From an uncultured Porphyromonadaceae bacterium (lineage in GTDB: Bacteria; Bacteroidota; Bacteroidia; Bacteroidales; Muribaculaceae), in assembly GCA_937901905.1 (NCBI GenBank), contig CALDIF010000087.1:1-21820 (forward strand): a DNA stretch of 21,820 nucleotides, given 5' to 3'. How positions within the stretch are numbered: the first letter of the stretch is position 1; every line of letters begins with the position of its first letter. The notes beneath the pieces are model-generated. The model was not told where the DNA came from. It did not search any database and saw only the letters and a program-made list of their open reading frames with translations. Positions 1-8,329 of the stretch are shown here, piece by piece. The translations under genes were made by a program, and so were the position numbers.

Positions 1-122
1 ACAATAGCATCGGCTTTTTATCACCTACCCAAGACGGCCTTTTTCGCACGGATACACATAAGTTAATTTTGGCATATCTGCCTGTTACTTGCAGGCGACC
101 AAACGAAATACTCAAAAAAATA
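1..122. other. Window edge without a recognisable gene
   Basis: No convincing coding region is visible on either strand. Reading frames are short and closed. A weak 5-bp stem (gcctg/caggc, about 80-97) is the only structure noticed. The stretch lies beyond the terminator of the signalling operon, so it is probably intergenic. Confidence 0.4.
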
Positions 123-155
123 AGGGTGTGTCATAATTCAGTTATGACACACCCT
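123..155 (-). terminator. Intrinsic terminator of the kinase/FHA operon
   Basis: A perfect 14-bp inverted repeat (agggtgtgtcataa at 123-136, ttatgacacaccct at 142-155) encloses a 5-base loop. Read on the minus strand, the stem is followed by TTATTTTTTT, so it has the stem plus T-run form of a Rho-independent terminator. It begins about 35 bases after the stop codon of the WG-repeat gene and closes the whole minus-strand module. Confidence 0.9.
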
Positions 156-189
156 CAAGTAATATTAGGGCGACGATGTCGCACACTCA

Positions 190-1914
190 TCAAAACTCGG
201 TAAAGAATGGCGACAATGCCATCGACTTTGTGAGAGAACGATAAGAAGTCTTAACAGTGTAAGTGCGATTCTCCTTCGCTTTTATCGAACTGAACGTTGC
301 CACTACCATCGCCACGCCTTTGGCGGGAATGGTGACGCTGCGAGGTGTAGCGGAAATTCCTTTGCCCGACACATACACAGGCGTTGTAACCGGTGAACTG
401 CCATTGTTTGTAATCACGATAGAGAATGACGCAGCATCATTGCTGTCGGCTTTCAATGCCGTTGTTCCACCCGCAATGGAGATGGATATGTTAGCAGGGT
501 CAGTTCCTGTAGCCGTCGTTGTCTTGGTTGTAGACTTGGTCGTCTTGGTCTTTGTTGACGACGTGTTCCCCTTGTTGTCGCTTTCTCGTATAACATCGTC
601 GGTATTGACCTTGAAACGGGTTATCTTGCCTTGCTTATGTTGCTTTGCCGGCACTGTGTTCTTGGGTGGAGCAACTTTTTTGCTCTCGTAGAACGCTTCG
701 GCAATCAGCAGATCGTCAGTATAGATTTGCACCACACGTTTACCGCGCGGATGAATAAACTCAAAGGAACGTTCCAAACCGTTGGTGTAACTCTTGCGGG
801 CATCTTCAGGTCCCTCCTCGTAGATACAGTTCAACTTGATTGTTGCTTCGTTGAGTTCGCGTGGCAAGTAAATCATGTAGTCGACCGCCTCTTTGGTAAC
901 ATCGGTAGTGGTGAGTGTGCCCGGGCGTTTCTCACAGCGCACGCTCTCACTCACGAGTCCCAACACGCCGTACTTGCCGTTCTCGCCCTCCACGATAGCA
1001 TAACCCGCGCTGAACGGGGTTGCCATCTTGAACTGGCTGGGGACAACTATCACATTGCCCTGCTTGTAACCGTACACGCCTTCTTCAAGAAAAGGCATGG
1101 GGCCGTCGGCAGGCCACACGAGCGGTTGATACATGGCATCTTCTTCCTCTCCCGGGAAAATCACCATTCCCTGACGGTCAAAGGCGAGATAATCGTGCGG
1201 AGCACAGTCGCGCACTCGCTCACCTTGCACATTGATCGTGCACATGTCACCCGTGGTGGTGATGACCATAGCCTCGCCGTCGCGGAATGTTGACCCGAAG
1301 CACAACTCTCCCATTTCGCCGGGCAATTTCAACTCCTTGCCCATGAGGTTCACATATGCCACGCGTCGCGGTGATGTGACTATCGACGACGCAATCTCGG
1401 GCACAGACCCCTTCTTCAACTTGCCGGTTGTCACCGCCGCCAACTCCTCGTGAGTGAACGGCTTGGCATAATCATACTGGCACTTGATTGACAATGAGCC
1501 CTGCGTGTTGAGGTAACCGTACTTGCCTTTCTTATCCTGCACGGGCATCAACTCGCGCGAAAAAAAGGGGAAATCATCGGTCAGGTAAACCTCGTCAACC
1601 ACTTGTCGCACTGTCTGCTCTGAACTGATAATCGAGAGAATGCGACGGCGCCCCTTGTCATCAAGACGCAAAGCGAAAGCGTACCCATCAACAAAGTCGG
1701 TAATCGAGTCGGCCATGAAAGGCACCACTTGGAAACCGATAGAAGAGAACACACCGTACTTGCCACCGTTGCGTGCCTTGAAGTACTCGTGATCCATTCG
1801 TTGAATTGCGGTTTGCTCGGGGCGCACTATCCACTGCGCAGTCTGTGCCGCGACACCTTGAATGAGCATCGTGACACAGACCGTAGTGAGTAGACGTGTA
1901 AAACGCGTTATCAT
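190..1914 (-). CDS. Exported WG-repeat protein with C-terminal beta domain
   Basis: The 574-residue product starts with a signal peptide (about residues 1-24, ending VAAQ), so it should act in the periplasm or at the outer membrane. WG-type repeats are visible as the core motifs KYGVF (about 52), KYGYLN (about 131), VYGYKQG (about 280) and KYGVLG (about 314), each followed by beta-strand-like stretches. A Thr/Lys-rich linker (about 450-470) leads to a C-terminal Ig-like or CARDB-like beta domain (about 476-574, with the strand signature FSIVITNNGSSPV). WG repeats are beta-rich modules generally of unknown binding partner. Its ATG overlaps the stop of the FHA-protease gene (ATGA), so translation is probably coupled. 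It is the last gene of the signalling operon. An envelope sensor or a substrate of the protease is conceivable, but the function is not established. Confidence 0.85.
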   Translation of the reverse strand: MITRFTRLLTTVCVTMLIQGVAAQTAQWIVRPEQTAIQRMDHEYFKARNGGKYGVFSSIGFQVVPFMADSITDFVDGYAFALRLDDKGRRRILSIISSEQTVRQVVDEVYLTDDFPFFSRELMPVQDKKGKYGYLNTQGSLSIKCQYDYAKPFTHEELAAVTTGKLKKGSVPEIASSIVTSPRRVAYVNLMGKELKLPGEMGELCFGSTFRDGEAMVITTTGDMCTINVQGERVRDCAPHDYLAFDRQGMVIFPGEEEDAMYQPLVWPADGPMPFLEEGVYGYKQGNVIVVPSQFKMATPFSAGYAIVEGENGKYGVLGLVSESVRCEKRPGTLTTTDVTKEAVDYMIYLPRELNEATIKLNCIYEEGPEDARKSYTNGLERSFEFIHPRGKRVVQIYTDDLLIAEAFYESKKVAPPKNTVPAKQHKQGKITRFKVNTDDVIRESDNKGNTSSTKTKTTKSTTKTTTATGTDPANISISIAGGTTALKADSNDAASFSIVITNNGSSPVTTPVYVSGKGISATPRSVTIPAKGVAMVVATFSSIKAKENRTYTVKTSYRSLTKSMALSPFFTEF

Positions 1915-3578
1915 AAGTCTTCGTACAGTTTCTTGAGATACTTAGCCTGGCATGCAGCCGAATAAGACGTGGAGCCGACACGTCCGCCGAAGACCACGCC
2001 ATACAATTCGCCGGTCTTGGCATCAAACACCGGTGAGCCGCTTGCTCCGCCCAGCACCTCGCTGTCAAACTCGAAGATGCGTCCCGTCGGATTGCGCGAG
2101 CATTTTGTTTGACGGATATTAGGCTCGAGAGTACTATTGTCGAGATTGTAGTTGTTGCCACGCGGATAACCTATCCATGTCAACTCGGTCTTGTTAGGCT
2201 CGATTGAGCCGGTGTAGAACGTCTCGGGGGTGAACACATGCTTGACGGTCTCGGGTGTACGCTTGGTATTCATCTGCAAGATTGCGAGGTCGGTATCTTC
2301 ATCTGAAGCCACACGAACCACATAGCAACGATCATACTCGTCCTGGTGGGTATAGTTTCGACCCGGGAAGCCTACCATGATGTACTCGATGTAACCCGAT
2401 AGTTTGGGCTGTGCGGCCTTGAACTGGTCAATCAGGGCATTCAGGCGGAAAGGTGACGCATCACCGTTTTGCGAGGCTTGGGCGACAATTAAGCGCCAAA
2501 AGATGCCTGCATTGCGAGTACCGGTGTTGTCATAAAGCGACTCGTTATATTGCATATCGGCGGCAGTACGCACTTTGCGCAACAAACTCATCGACGAGTT
2601 CCAGATACCGAGCACCTTTTGTGCCGTAGCCTGGTCGAGAGAGGTCCACGGTGCACCAACGTGACGGTTGGTTGCCATGCGTCCCTCATTGTCGATATAG
2701 AACGCAGTGGCACTGTAGGAATCGCCGTAGTTGAACGACTCGTGGATTGGCAGTTCGCCCGGATTACCGTTCTTCACCACCGAAGCCCACACAGCGTCGG
2801 TGAACAAGGGGGGATCGAACTTGAAAGTCAACTTGTACTTGGCTGTGACGTAAACCACACCGCTGCGGTAATCGTCCATTGATACCGATGCGACCGGCGT
2901 CACCGGTTCGGCCGGTGCGACGGCCGACGTGTCGACCGATGCTACGGGAGGCAAGACAGGCTCGGGCTCACCGCCCATAAGTTTCTTACCAATCAACACA
3001 CCACCCACGATAACGATAGCGGCGGCAATGCCCATACCGACCCATTTGAGCCAGCCCATTGTGTCGGGCAAATAGGGCTTGAGCATTTGGGTAATATCCT
3101 CGTCACCGCACACGATAATATCGCCACGCTTGACCGGGGTGGGACGATCCTTGGGAATGCGCGTGCCGTTAACCTCGGTGCCGTTACGACTGCCATTGTC
3201 AACAAGAGTGGCCTTGCCTGCTTGGTCAATGAATAACGTGGCATGATAACGGCTGGCATACTGGCTAGTGAGTTGCACATCGTTGCGCATACTGCTTCCG
3301 ATGTTATAAATTGCCTTATAACCGCGTGTCTTGAGAACAGGAACCTGATTCCATGGCAACTCAACGTCACCCAAACGGATTAAATCACCGCGCTGCACCT
3401 TGGTTTCGACATTGGCGCGTAAGCGTTGCTGACCGATAAAGGTGCCGTTGGTACTCTTGTCCTCAATGTAGATGTCGCCGTTGTCCAGCAGGACAAGTTC
3501 GGCGTGCAGCGCGCTCACGTAGGGGCTGTGCAGGGTGATGTCACACCCGTTTCCGCTGCCGATTTTCAATAATTTCAT
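1911..3578 (-). CDS. Double-FHA transmembrane trypsin-like serine protease
   Basis: Two FHA domains open this 555-residue protein. FHA1 shows IGSG at 6-9, SALH at 22-25 and NGT at 44-46. FHA2 shows IGSS at 93-96, SRYH at 109-112 and NGT at 132-134. A single membrane segment (about 176-198) and a Pro/Val/Ala-rich linker follow. The C-terminal part is a chymotrypsin-fold protease with His306 (ATNRHVG), Asp430 (EDTDLAI) and Ser514 (GGASGSP), so the catalytic triad is intact. FHA domains bind phosphothreonine and belong in the cytoplasm, which puts the protease in the periplasm. I infer that phosphorylation inside the cell could recruit or control a periplasmic protease. No PDZ domain is evident, unlike HtrA/DegP. 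The start is the ATG 41 bases after the preceding stop. The exact substrate is unknown. Confidence 0.9.
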   Translation of the reverse strand: MKLLKIGSGNGCDITLHSPYVSALHAELVLLDNGDIYIEDKSTNGTFIGQQRLRANVETKVQRGDLIRLGDVELPWNQVPVLKTRGYKAIYNIGSSMRNDVQLTSQYASRYHATLFIDQAGKATLVDNGSRNGTEVNGTRIPKDRPTPVKRGDIIVCGDEDITQMLKPYLPDTMGWLKWVGMGIAAAIVIVGGVLIGKKLMGGEPEPVLPPVASVDTSAVAPAEPVTPVASVSMDDYRSGVVYVTAKYKLTFKFDPPLFTDAVWASVVKNGNPGELPIHESFNYGDSYSATAFYIDNEGRMATNRHVGAPWTSLDQATAQKVLGIWNSSMSLLRKVRTAADMQYNESLYDNTGTRNAGIFWRLIVAQASQNGDASPFRLNALIDQFKAAQPKLSGYIEYIMVGFPGRNYTHQDEYDRCYVVRVASDEDTDLAILQMNTKRTPETVKHVFTPETFYTGSIEPNKTELTWIGYPRGNNYNLDNSTLEPNIRQTKCSRNPTGRIFEFDSEVLGGASGSPVFDAKTGELYGVVFGGRVGSTSYSAACQAKYLKKLYEDL

Positions 3579-3619
3579 TGGAGAATTAGATTATAAAGTT
3601 AATAATTTGATTTTCAATA

Positions 3620-4402
3620 TCAGTTACGTTTGGTAGTATCGGGAGTCGACTCGGGCTTGGAAACCGATGTATTAACAGCCGGTGTCTCGGTTGCAGTGCC
3701 ACCTTGAGGTTCGGTGCCGGTTGCCTCCTCAGAGTCCGACCGGTTTTTGTCCTTGTCTTTGTCGACTGTGGCTGTCTTCTCTTGTGCAGTACCCGTTGTC
3801 TTGGGTTTCTTGGCAGTTTTCTTTGCCTTAGTGGCAGGCGTTTGAACCTTAGTCTCACGTGTTGTCGGAGTCGCCACCGGCTGCGCCGGGGTGGAGTCCG
3901 GCTCCGGTGTCACCACAGTATCGGTCGATGTGGGCGACCGGGTCGTCCCCTCTACGACAGGTTCTTCAACTTGTGGCGTGACGTCAACACGATTTACGGC
4001 ATTAGTCGCCGAGTCGACCGCAGCAGCCAATGCCGCAGCATCGGCATCAAGGGTGTTGCGCATCGCATCGACGACAGCCGTTATACCCCACCACGCCACA
4101 GCGATGGCACAAATAACGGCAAGCACTATGCCGCCAATCCGGTAAGGGCGCACCGGGTCGGGGACGAGCGACCAATCAAGCAAACGCGTGTGGGCAAAGG
4201 ACACCACATCTTGGCGTGTGACAGGCGTTGGGGCGTTAGGTTGCACTCTCACATTGTTAATGAAAGTGCCGTTTTGACTGAAGTCAACAATTTCCATGCG
4301 CCCGGTCGGGTAGATGCGCAACTGGGCATGGCGACGGCTGATGTTTTGGTCATCAAGGTAAATATTACAATTTTCACCGCGACCGATAGACAAGATTTTC
4401 AT
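3620..4402 (-). CDS. FHA-domain membrane protein with Thr/Pro/Lys-rich tail
   Basis: The N-terminal FHA domain (about 1-75 of 260 residues) has the expected phosphothreonine-pocket residues: IGRG at 6-9, SRRH at 22-25 and NGTFIN at 44-49. A single membrane segment spans about 89-111. The remaining C-terminal portion, about 150 residues, is low-complexity and rich in Thr, Pro, Glu and Lys, with many KT and TP pairs, and should be disordered and outside the cytoplasmic membrane. The start lies 12 bases after the PP2C stop, so the genes are co-transcribed. It resembles a receptor-like adaptor that reads Thr phosphorylation in the cytoplasm. The basic, Thr-rich tail might contact peptidoglycan or other envelope polymers, but that is a guess. 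Confidence 0.87.
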   Translation of the reverse strand: MKILSIGRGENCNIYLDDQNISRRHAQLRIYPTGRMEIVDFSQNGTFINNVRVQPNAPTPVTRQDVVSFAHTRLLDWSLVPDPVRPYRIGGIVLAVICAIAVAWWGITAVVDAMRNTLDADAAALAAAVDSATNAVNRVDVTPQVEEPVVEGTTRSPTSTDTVVTPEPDSTPAQPVATPTTRETKVQTPATKAKKTAKKPKTTGTAQEKTATVDKDKDKNRSDSEEATGTEPQGGTATETPAVNTSVSKPESTPDTTKRN

Positions 4403-4414
4403 CTCCCGACAATG

Positions 4415-5530
4415 TCACTTGGTTAAACGTTGCTGCTCGGCGGTGACCACTTGCTTGGCTTCCTCGTACTTTTGATTGGAAATCAGCGTGAGGATTGAAT
4501 CGAGCGTGGTCTTGTATTGCTTGGCTTGCTCGACCTCGAACTGACGCATTTTCTCGTTGAGATTATCATTGAGGTTGTCGGCAATACTGTCGACACGCGT
4601 CTGTGCCATTTGTTCAATCTTGGAAGTCGGATCCACCTTAGGTGTCATGCGTTGGGTTCGATACCACTGCCACGCATTGAAGGCGAGGCTGACACACAAC
4701 AAGGCGGCAAGTGCCGCAAGGGTTATTTTCACAGATGTTCTCATTGGTTCTTTCAGTTTACTGTCGGTTGTAGTTTCGGCTATTGCAACGGTGAGATTAT
4801 CGTGGGTGTTGCCGGTGCGCACACCCTCTTCGTCCACATGAATGACAAGTTGTTCAACGGCACCTGCGAGCGAGCGCGTTGTCGCGGCATCGCGAATTAT
4901 GTCCGGCTCGGGAAACATACCCCAAATGCCGTCACTGCACAGCATGAAACGGTCACCCTTGAGGTATGGCAATTCCACGACATCGACAACGAGATCGGCG
5001 GTATGTCCTAAAGCCCTCGTGATGATGTTGGACTGCGATGAATTGCGAGCCTGTTCCTCGGTGAGGGTTCCTTGTTTCACTTGTTCGAACACCCATGAGT
5101 GATCATAGGTGCGAAACACCTTGCGTCCGCCACGCAGTTGATAAACGCGCGAGTCACCCACATGAGCGACCACTGCACTATAACGGTTTATTAGTAACAC
5201 AGTGGCGGTTGACCCCATACCCCTCAACTTGGGGTCGGCATCCATGGCGGCATAAATTGTGGCATTGGCATTATGGACAGCCTGACGCACAATTTCCACA
5301 CGGTTCTCGGTTCCGGTTGTTGCCAACAATGTCTTGCTGATAGCATCGGCGGCAAGCATTGATGCCGTTTTGCCACCGGGACCGCCACCCATGCCGTCGC
5401 ACACTGTGACAAAAAATCCCAATGGAGTGTCGTTCCATGCCGCCGTATCCTGATTTTCGGCACGACCGCCCTTGCGTGTCTCGCCTTGAACCACAACCGG
5501 ATATTGTTCGGATTGGTAGAATGTACTCAT
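4415..5530 (-). CDS. PP2C-family Ser/Thr phosphatase, membrane-anchored
   Basis: The 371-residue product carries the PP2C (PPM) motifs in order: RAENQD at 23-28, DGMGGG at 45-50, GST at 106-108, GDSR at 125-128, SDG at 199-201 and HDN at 243-245. The metal-binding aspartates are therefore present and it should be an active Mn/Mg-dependent phosphatase. A membrane segment spans about 267-287. The C-terminal tail (about 305-371) is charged and looks like a coiled coil outside the cytoplasmic membrane. The chosen start (MSTFYQ) sits in a TAATG junction with the stop of the upstream kinase; a longer in-frame reading to 5602 would run into the kinase gene and lacks family similarity. It should reverse the phosphorylation made by the two neighbouring kinases, as PstP/PrpC do for PknB-type kinases. 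Confidence 0.93.
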   Translation of the reverse strand: MSTFYQSEQYPVVVQGETRKGGRAENQDTAAWNDTPLGFFVTVCDGMGGGPGGKTASMLAADAISKTLLATTGTENRVEIVRQAVHNANATIYAAMDADPKLRGMGSTATVLLINRYSAVVAHVGDSRVYQLRGGRKVFRTYDHSWVFEQVKQGTLTEEQARNSSQSNIITRALGHTADLVVDVVELPYLKGDRFMLCSDGIWGMFPEPDIIRDAATTRSLAGAVEQLVIHVDEEGVRTGNTHDNLTVAIAETTTDSKLKEPMRTSVKITLAALAALLCVSLAFNAWQWYRTQRMTPKVDPTSKIEQMAQTRVDSIADNLNDNLNEKMRQFEVEQAKQYKTTLDSILTLISNQKYEEAKQVVTAEQQRLTK

Positions 5531-6522
5531 TATATTAACAGTAATATTAGCAAGATAATAACGACCAATGCGCCGACGGCAACACCTGCCACAAGTCGCC
5601 ATTGGGGATAGCGTTCAAGCAGGGTGTTGAATTGACGACGATGTTCCTCCCAATCGACTGCCGGTTCGGGATTATTAATCGCATCTTCAAGTGCAACGCG
5701 CATTTCGCGAGCACTTTGGTACCGTCCTCGCCGGTCGAGGCACAACGACTTTTCAATCACCCTCATCAACGGGCGTGGCACGCCATGAATGGGCTGCACA
5801 ACAGGTGGTTGACCGTTATAGGGTCGTTTACCGGCAAGCAGTTGATACAACGTGGCACCCACCTGATAGATGTCTGTCGTCGAGTCTATCTCAACAGGCA
5901 TACCACGTCGTATGTGTTGTTCGGGTGCGTCGTAGCCCGGCGACCCGATCAAACCGTTTTGAGATGAAGAATCAATGCTGCCGGGGCGATAGGCGATGCC
6001 GAGATCCATCAAGCGCACGTTACGCTCATTCTCAACCATTATGTTGCCCGGCTTGACATCAAGGTGAACGATTCCCTTACCGTGAATATAATCGAGCGCA
6101 TCGAGTACCGGCAACATACACCGCGCTATGCGCTTGGCACGATCGGGTACGGTATTGAAGTTGACAACATAGTCGTCAAGGGTGCTGCCGGCGACGAACC
6201 GGCTGACGATATACATCGGGCTTGTCGCGTCGTCCGGCTCCTCGCAGTAACCTATCATCTCAACAAGATTAACGTGGCGAAACGCCAACGCCGCCTCTTG
6301 TCGGGCACGGGTGCGTATTCCCTCGATACCGCTCAAGTTGGGATTGACCATCTTGACAGCGACAGCGTCACCGGCATCATCACACGCACAACCGGCATAG
6401 ACAATACCCATTGCGCCCTCACCCAACGGTGCTATGGAAGCATCATATTGATACCACCTGCCCGTGTTCAAGCGCAAATACACTATCGAGCCATTTACCC
6501 TGATGTTGTTGCCAATCGCCAT
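5530..6522 (-). CDS. Tail-anchored Ser/Thr protein kinase, non-RD type
   Basis: Numbering from the ATG at 6522, the 330-residue product has a glycine loop (LGEGAMGIVY, 33-42), the ATP lysine K57 (VAVK), a catalytic loop HLDVKPGN (153-160), a metal-binding motif DLG (173-175) and APE (199-201). It therefore keeps the catalytic residues D155, K157 and N160, but has Leu where most kinases have the Arg of HRD, and Leu in place of the Phe of DFG. Non-RD kinases often do not need activation-loop phosphorylation. A hydrophobic segment (about 311-330) ends the protein, so it is a tail-anchored membrane protein with essentially no periplasmic domain. A GTG at 6531 overlapping the upstream stop (GTGA) is an alternative start adding three residues. 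It probably phosphorylates the FHA partners or other envelope proteins. Confidence 0.92.
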   Translation of the reverse strand: MAIGNNIRVNGSIVYLRLNTGRWYQYDASIAPLGEGAMGIVYAGCACDDAGDAVAVKMVNPNLSGIEGIRTRARQEAALAFRHVNLVEMIGYCEEPDDATSPMYIVSRFVAGSTLDDYVVNFNTVPDRAKRIARCMLPVLDALDYIHGKGIVHLDVKPGNIMVENERNVRLMDLGIAYRPGSIDSSSQNGLIGSPGYDAPEQHIRRGMPVEIDSTTDIYQVGATLYQLLAGKRPYNGQPPVVQPIHGVPRPLMRVIEKSLCLDRRGRYQSAREMRVALEDAINNPEPAVDWEEHRRQFNTLLERYPQWRLVAGVAVGALVVIILLILLLI

Positions 6523-6527
6523 AAATG

Positions 6528-8309
6528 TCACTCGCCATCAAGCGCGCGCAAGCGCATTGAAAACTTTTCAATCATCACCTCGTCGGCAGCCTGTTCGGCG
6601 AGGGTCTTGCCCTGTGAGTATAAATCACGGGCTTTGTCCACGTCACGATCTACCGCACCTCGCGCCTCGCCGGCATAGTAGTCGGTTCCCAACTCGTAGA
6701 GGGCTTTGTAGTTGGACGGATCAAGCGCAATCGCCTTCTCGTTAAGTTCATGCGCCATCTTGTTATCCTTTGCCAACAAGGTCTTCGCATTATCCAACAC
6801 TTTGGTGTTAGTGTAATAGTCGGGCTGAGCGTACAGTTGAGCAAGTTCATACAATGCTTTACTTGCAGCCGACTTATCTTGCCCCTCGGTAATCTGTTTA
6901 AGTTGATCGAGTCCCTGTGGCGCGGTGGCGGCATCGGCAAGCAGCGAAAGTGCTGCAGACACGTCACCGCTTTTTGCGACATCGGGTTGAGGAGTACTTT
7001 CTTGAGAAGTCGTACCGGCTGTTACGACCTGTTCGGTTGTTTGGACAATCGTATTATCACCATTGTTGTCACCGTTGTTGTCATCACCACCCAAAAGAAA
7101 GAACAATGCGCCACCCACAACGAGCACCGCTGCTGCGACACCGCCTATAATTATGGGCATTTTATTGTTTCCCGATACCGACGATTGCGGGGGCATTGAC
7201 TGTCGTTGTGGCATGGTGGGCGGCTCGCCCGGTTGAGTGGTATGTAAGGGTTGCGGCTGTTGCTGCATCGGTTGTTGCTGCATCGGTTGTTGCTGCATCG
7301 TCTGTTGCTGCATAGGCTGTTGCTGCATCGGCTGTTGCGCTCCACCTCTGCGCCCGGGGTTGCTGTTACGGCTCAGTTGCTCGAGTGCAACACGGAACTC
7401 GGCTGCCGATGCAAAGCGATCGGCTTGAGACTTGGCGGTCGCCCTGGCAATAATATCACGCAACCACTGGTTTTGAATTTCGTTGAGGGGCAACGGCATA
7501 CGCAACTGCATGTTCAGCACCTCATGCACCGGACCGTCAAAGGGCAAATGACCTGCAATAAGTTCAAAGAGCATAATGCCGACGGCATAGATGTCGGTTG
7601 TCTCGTTTTGATTGGCTACATCACCCACAACAAGTTCGGGGGCAGCATACGCCGCTTTACCCATGAACTGTCCGGCTGTGGTCAACTGCCGACGTTCTTG
7701 CGATGCAAGATTGTCTATTTGTCGCGCTATACCGAAGTCGATTAACTTGATTTTGCCACTCTTGGTGACCATGATATTAGATGGGTCAATATCGCGATGG
7801 ATATATCCCATATCGTGCAATGCCATGATACCCGACAAGACACTCTTAATGACCTTAATGGCAAAGCCCGTGCGGTCATTCATGTAACGGTTATACAAGT
7901 CCTGAGCGAAAGCGAAAGGCACACCGGCGGCATCAGTCACCTTACCTCGCAACAAGTCGTCAAGTCCCACACCGTCAAGCAACTCGCTTGCCACATGGTA
8001 GTGTCGTGCAACAAGGTTGCCCATTGAATCGGTTTCGTCCACCTCGATAAAACCGAACATCTCAACGATATTCTCGTTTTTGATCATGATAGACGCCTCG
8101 CGACGCGAACGCTCAATAGCATTGGGAGGCAGATCGTCAAACAGGAACTTGATTGCCGCCTCTTGTTGCACGCCGGTGCGTTCATCGACACGGAAACCCT
8201 TGAACACTTGTCCCATACCGCCCACACCCAGTGGGGGCAAACTGTTGTCAACTATATAGTGAATGCCTTGTTGACGTTCGGCTTCACCTTGAATTGTGAT
8301 TATTGCCAT
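6528..8309 (-). CDS. Ser/Thr protein kinase with Gln-rich linker, membrane segment and TPR-like tail
   Basis: The kinase domain fills about 1-312 of 593 residues: glycine loop LGVGGMGQVF at 27-36, ATP lysine K54 (AAIK), catalytic loop HRDIDPSN at 171-178, DFG at 191-193 and APE at 223-225. The usual lysine two residues after the catalytic Asp173 is Asp175. A linker (about 313-383) includes five copies of the pentapeptide QQ(P/T)MQ. A membrane segment (about 384-406) is followed by an Asp/Asn-rich stretch, and the C-terminal part (about 448-593) has helical pairs resembling TPR or Sel1 repeats (for example LNEKAIALDPSNYKALYELG at 522-541). With the kinase in the cytoplasm, this tail should be periplasmic and could sense ligands or proteins. 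The gene follows the soluble FHA gene by 67 bases, a gap that contains a strong hairpin. Confidence 0.93.
   Translation of the reverse strand: MAIITIQGEAERQQGIHYIVDNSLPPLGVGGMGQVFKGFRVDERTGVQQEAAIKFLFDDLPPNAIERSRREASIMIKNENIVEMFGFIEVDETDSMGNLVARHYHVASELLDGVGLDDLLRGKVTDAAGVPFAFAQDLYNRYMNDRTGFAIKVIKSVLSGIMALHDMGYIHRDIDPSNIMVTKSGKIKLIDFGIARQIDNLASQERRQLTTAGQFMGKAAYAAPELVVGDVANQNETTDIYAVGIMLFELIAGHLPFDGPVHEVLNMQLRMPLPLNEIQNQWLRDIIARATAKSQADRFASAAEFRVALEQLSRNSNPGRRGGAQQPMQQQPMQQQTMQQQPMQQQPMQQQPQPLHTTQPGEPPTMPQRQSMPPQSSVSGNNKMPIIIGGVAAAVLVVGGALFFLLGGDDNNGDNNGDNTIVQTTEQVVTAGTTSQESTPQPDVAKSGDVSAALSLLADAATAPQGLDQLKQITEGQDKSAASKALYELAQLYAQPDYYTNTKVLDNAKTLLAKDNKMAHELNEKAIALDPSNYKALYELGTDYYAGEARGAVDRDVDKARDLYSQGKTLAEQAADEVMIEKFSMRLRALDGE
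7257..7337 (-). repeat. 15-bp tandem repeat encoding QQ(P/T)MQ
   Basis: About five copies of a 15-base unit (core tgttgctgcatcgg on the plus strand) lie head to tail inside the kinase gene. They encode the pentapeptide QQ(P/T)MQ at residues 326-350, just before the membrane segment. Copies differ at only one or two bases. The unit length is a multiple of three, so copy-number changes would keep the frame. Confidence 0.9.
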
Positions 8310-8329
8310 GTGTTAACAATGGTGCAAGG

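Noticed and set aside
631..1293. Long open frame on the plus strand opposite the WG-repeat gene
   Set aside because: It is the shadow of a well-supported gene on the other strand, has no recognisable domain and no promoter or start context.
3586..3617. Internal promoter before the FHA-protease gene (TAACTTTA)
   Set aside because: The last base departs from TAnnTTTG and there is no TTTG at the right distance upstream.
7257..7337. CRISPR-like or non-coding tandem repeat
   Set aside because: Units are contiguous, only 15 bases, without spacers, and lie in frame within a coding sequence.
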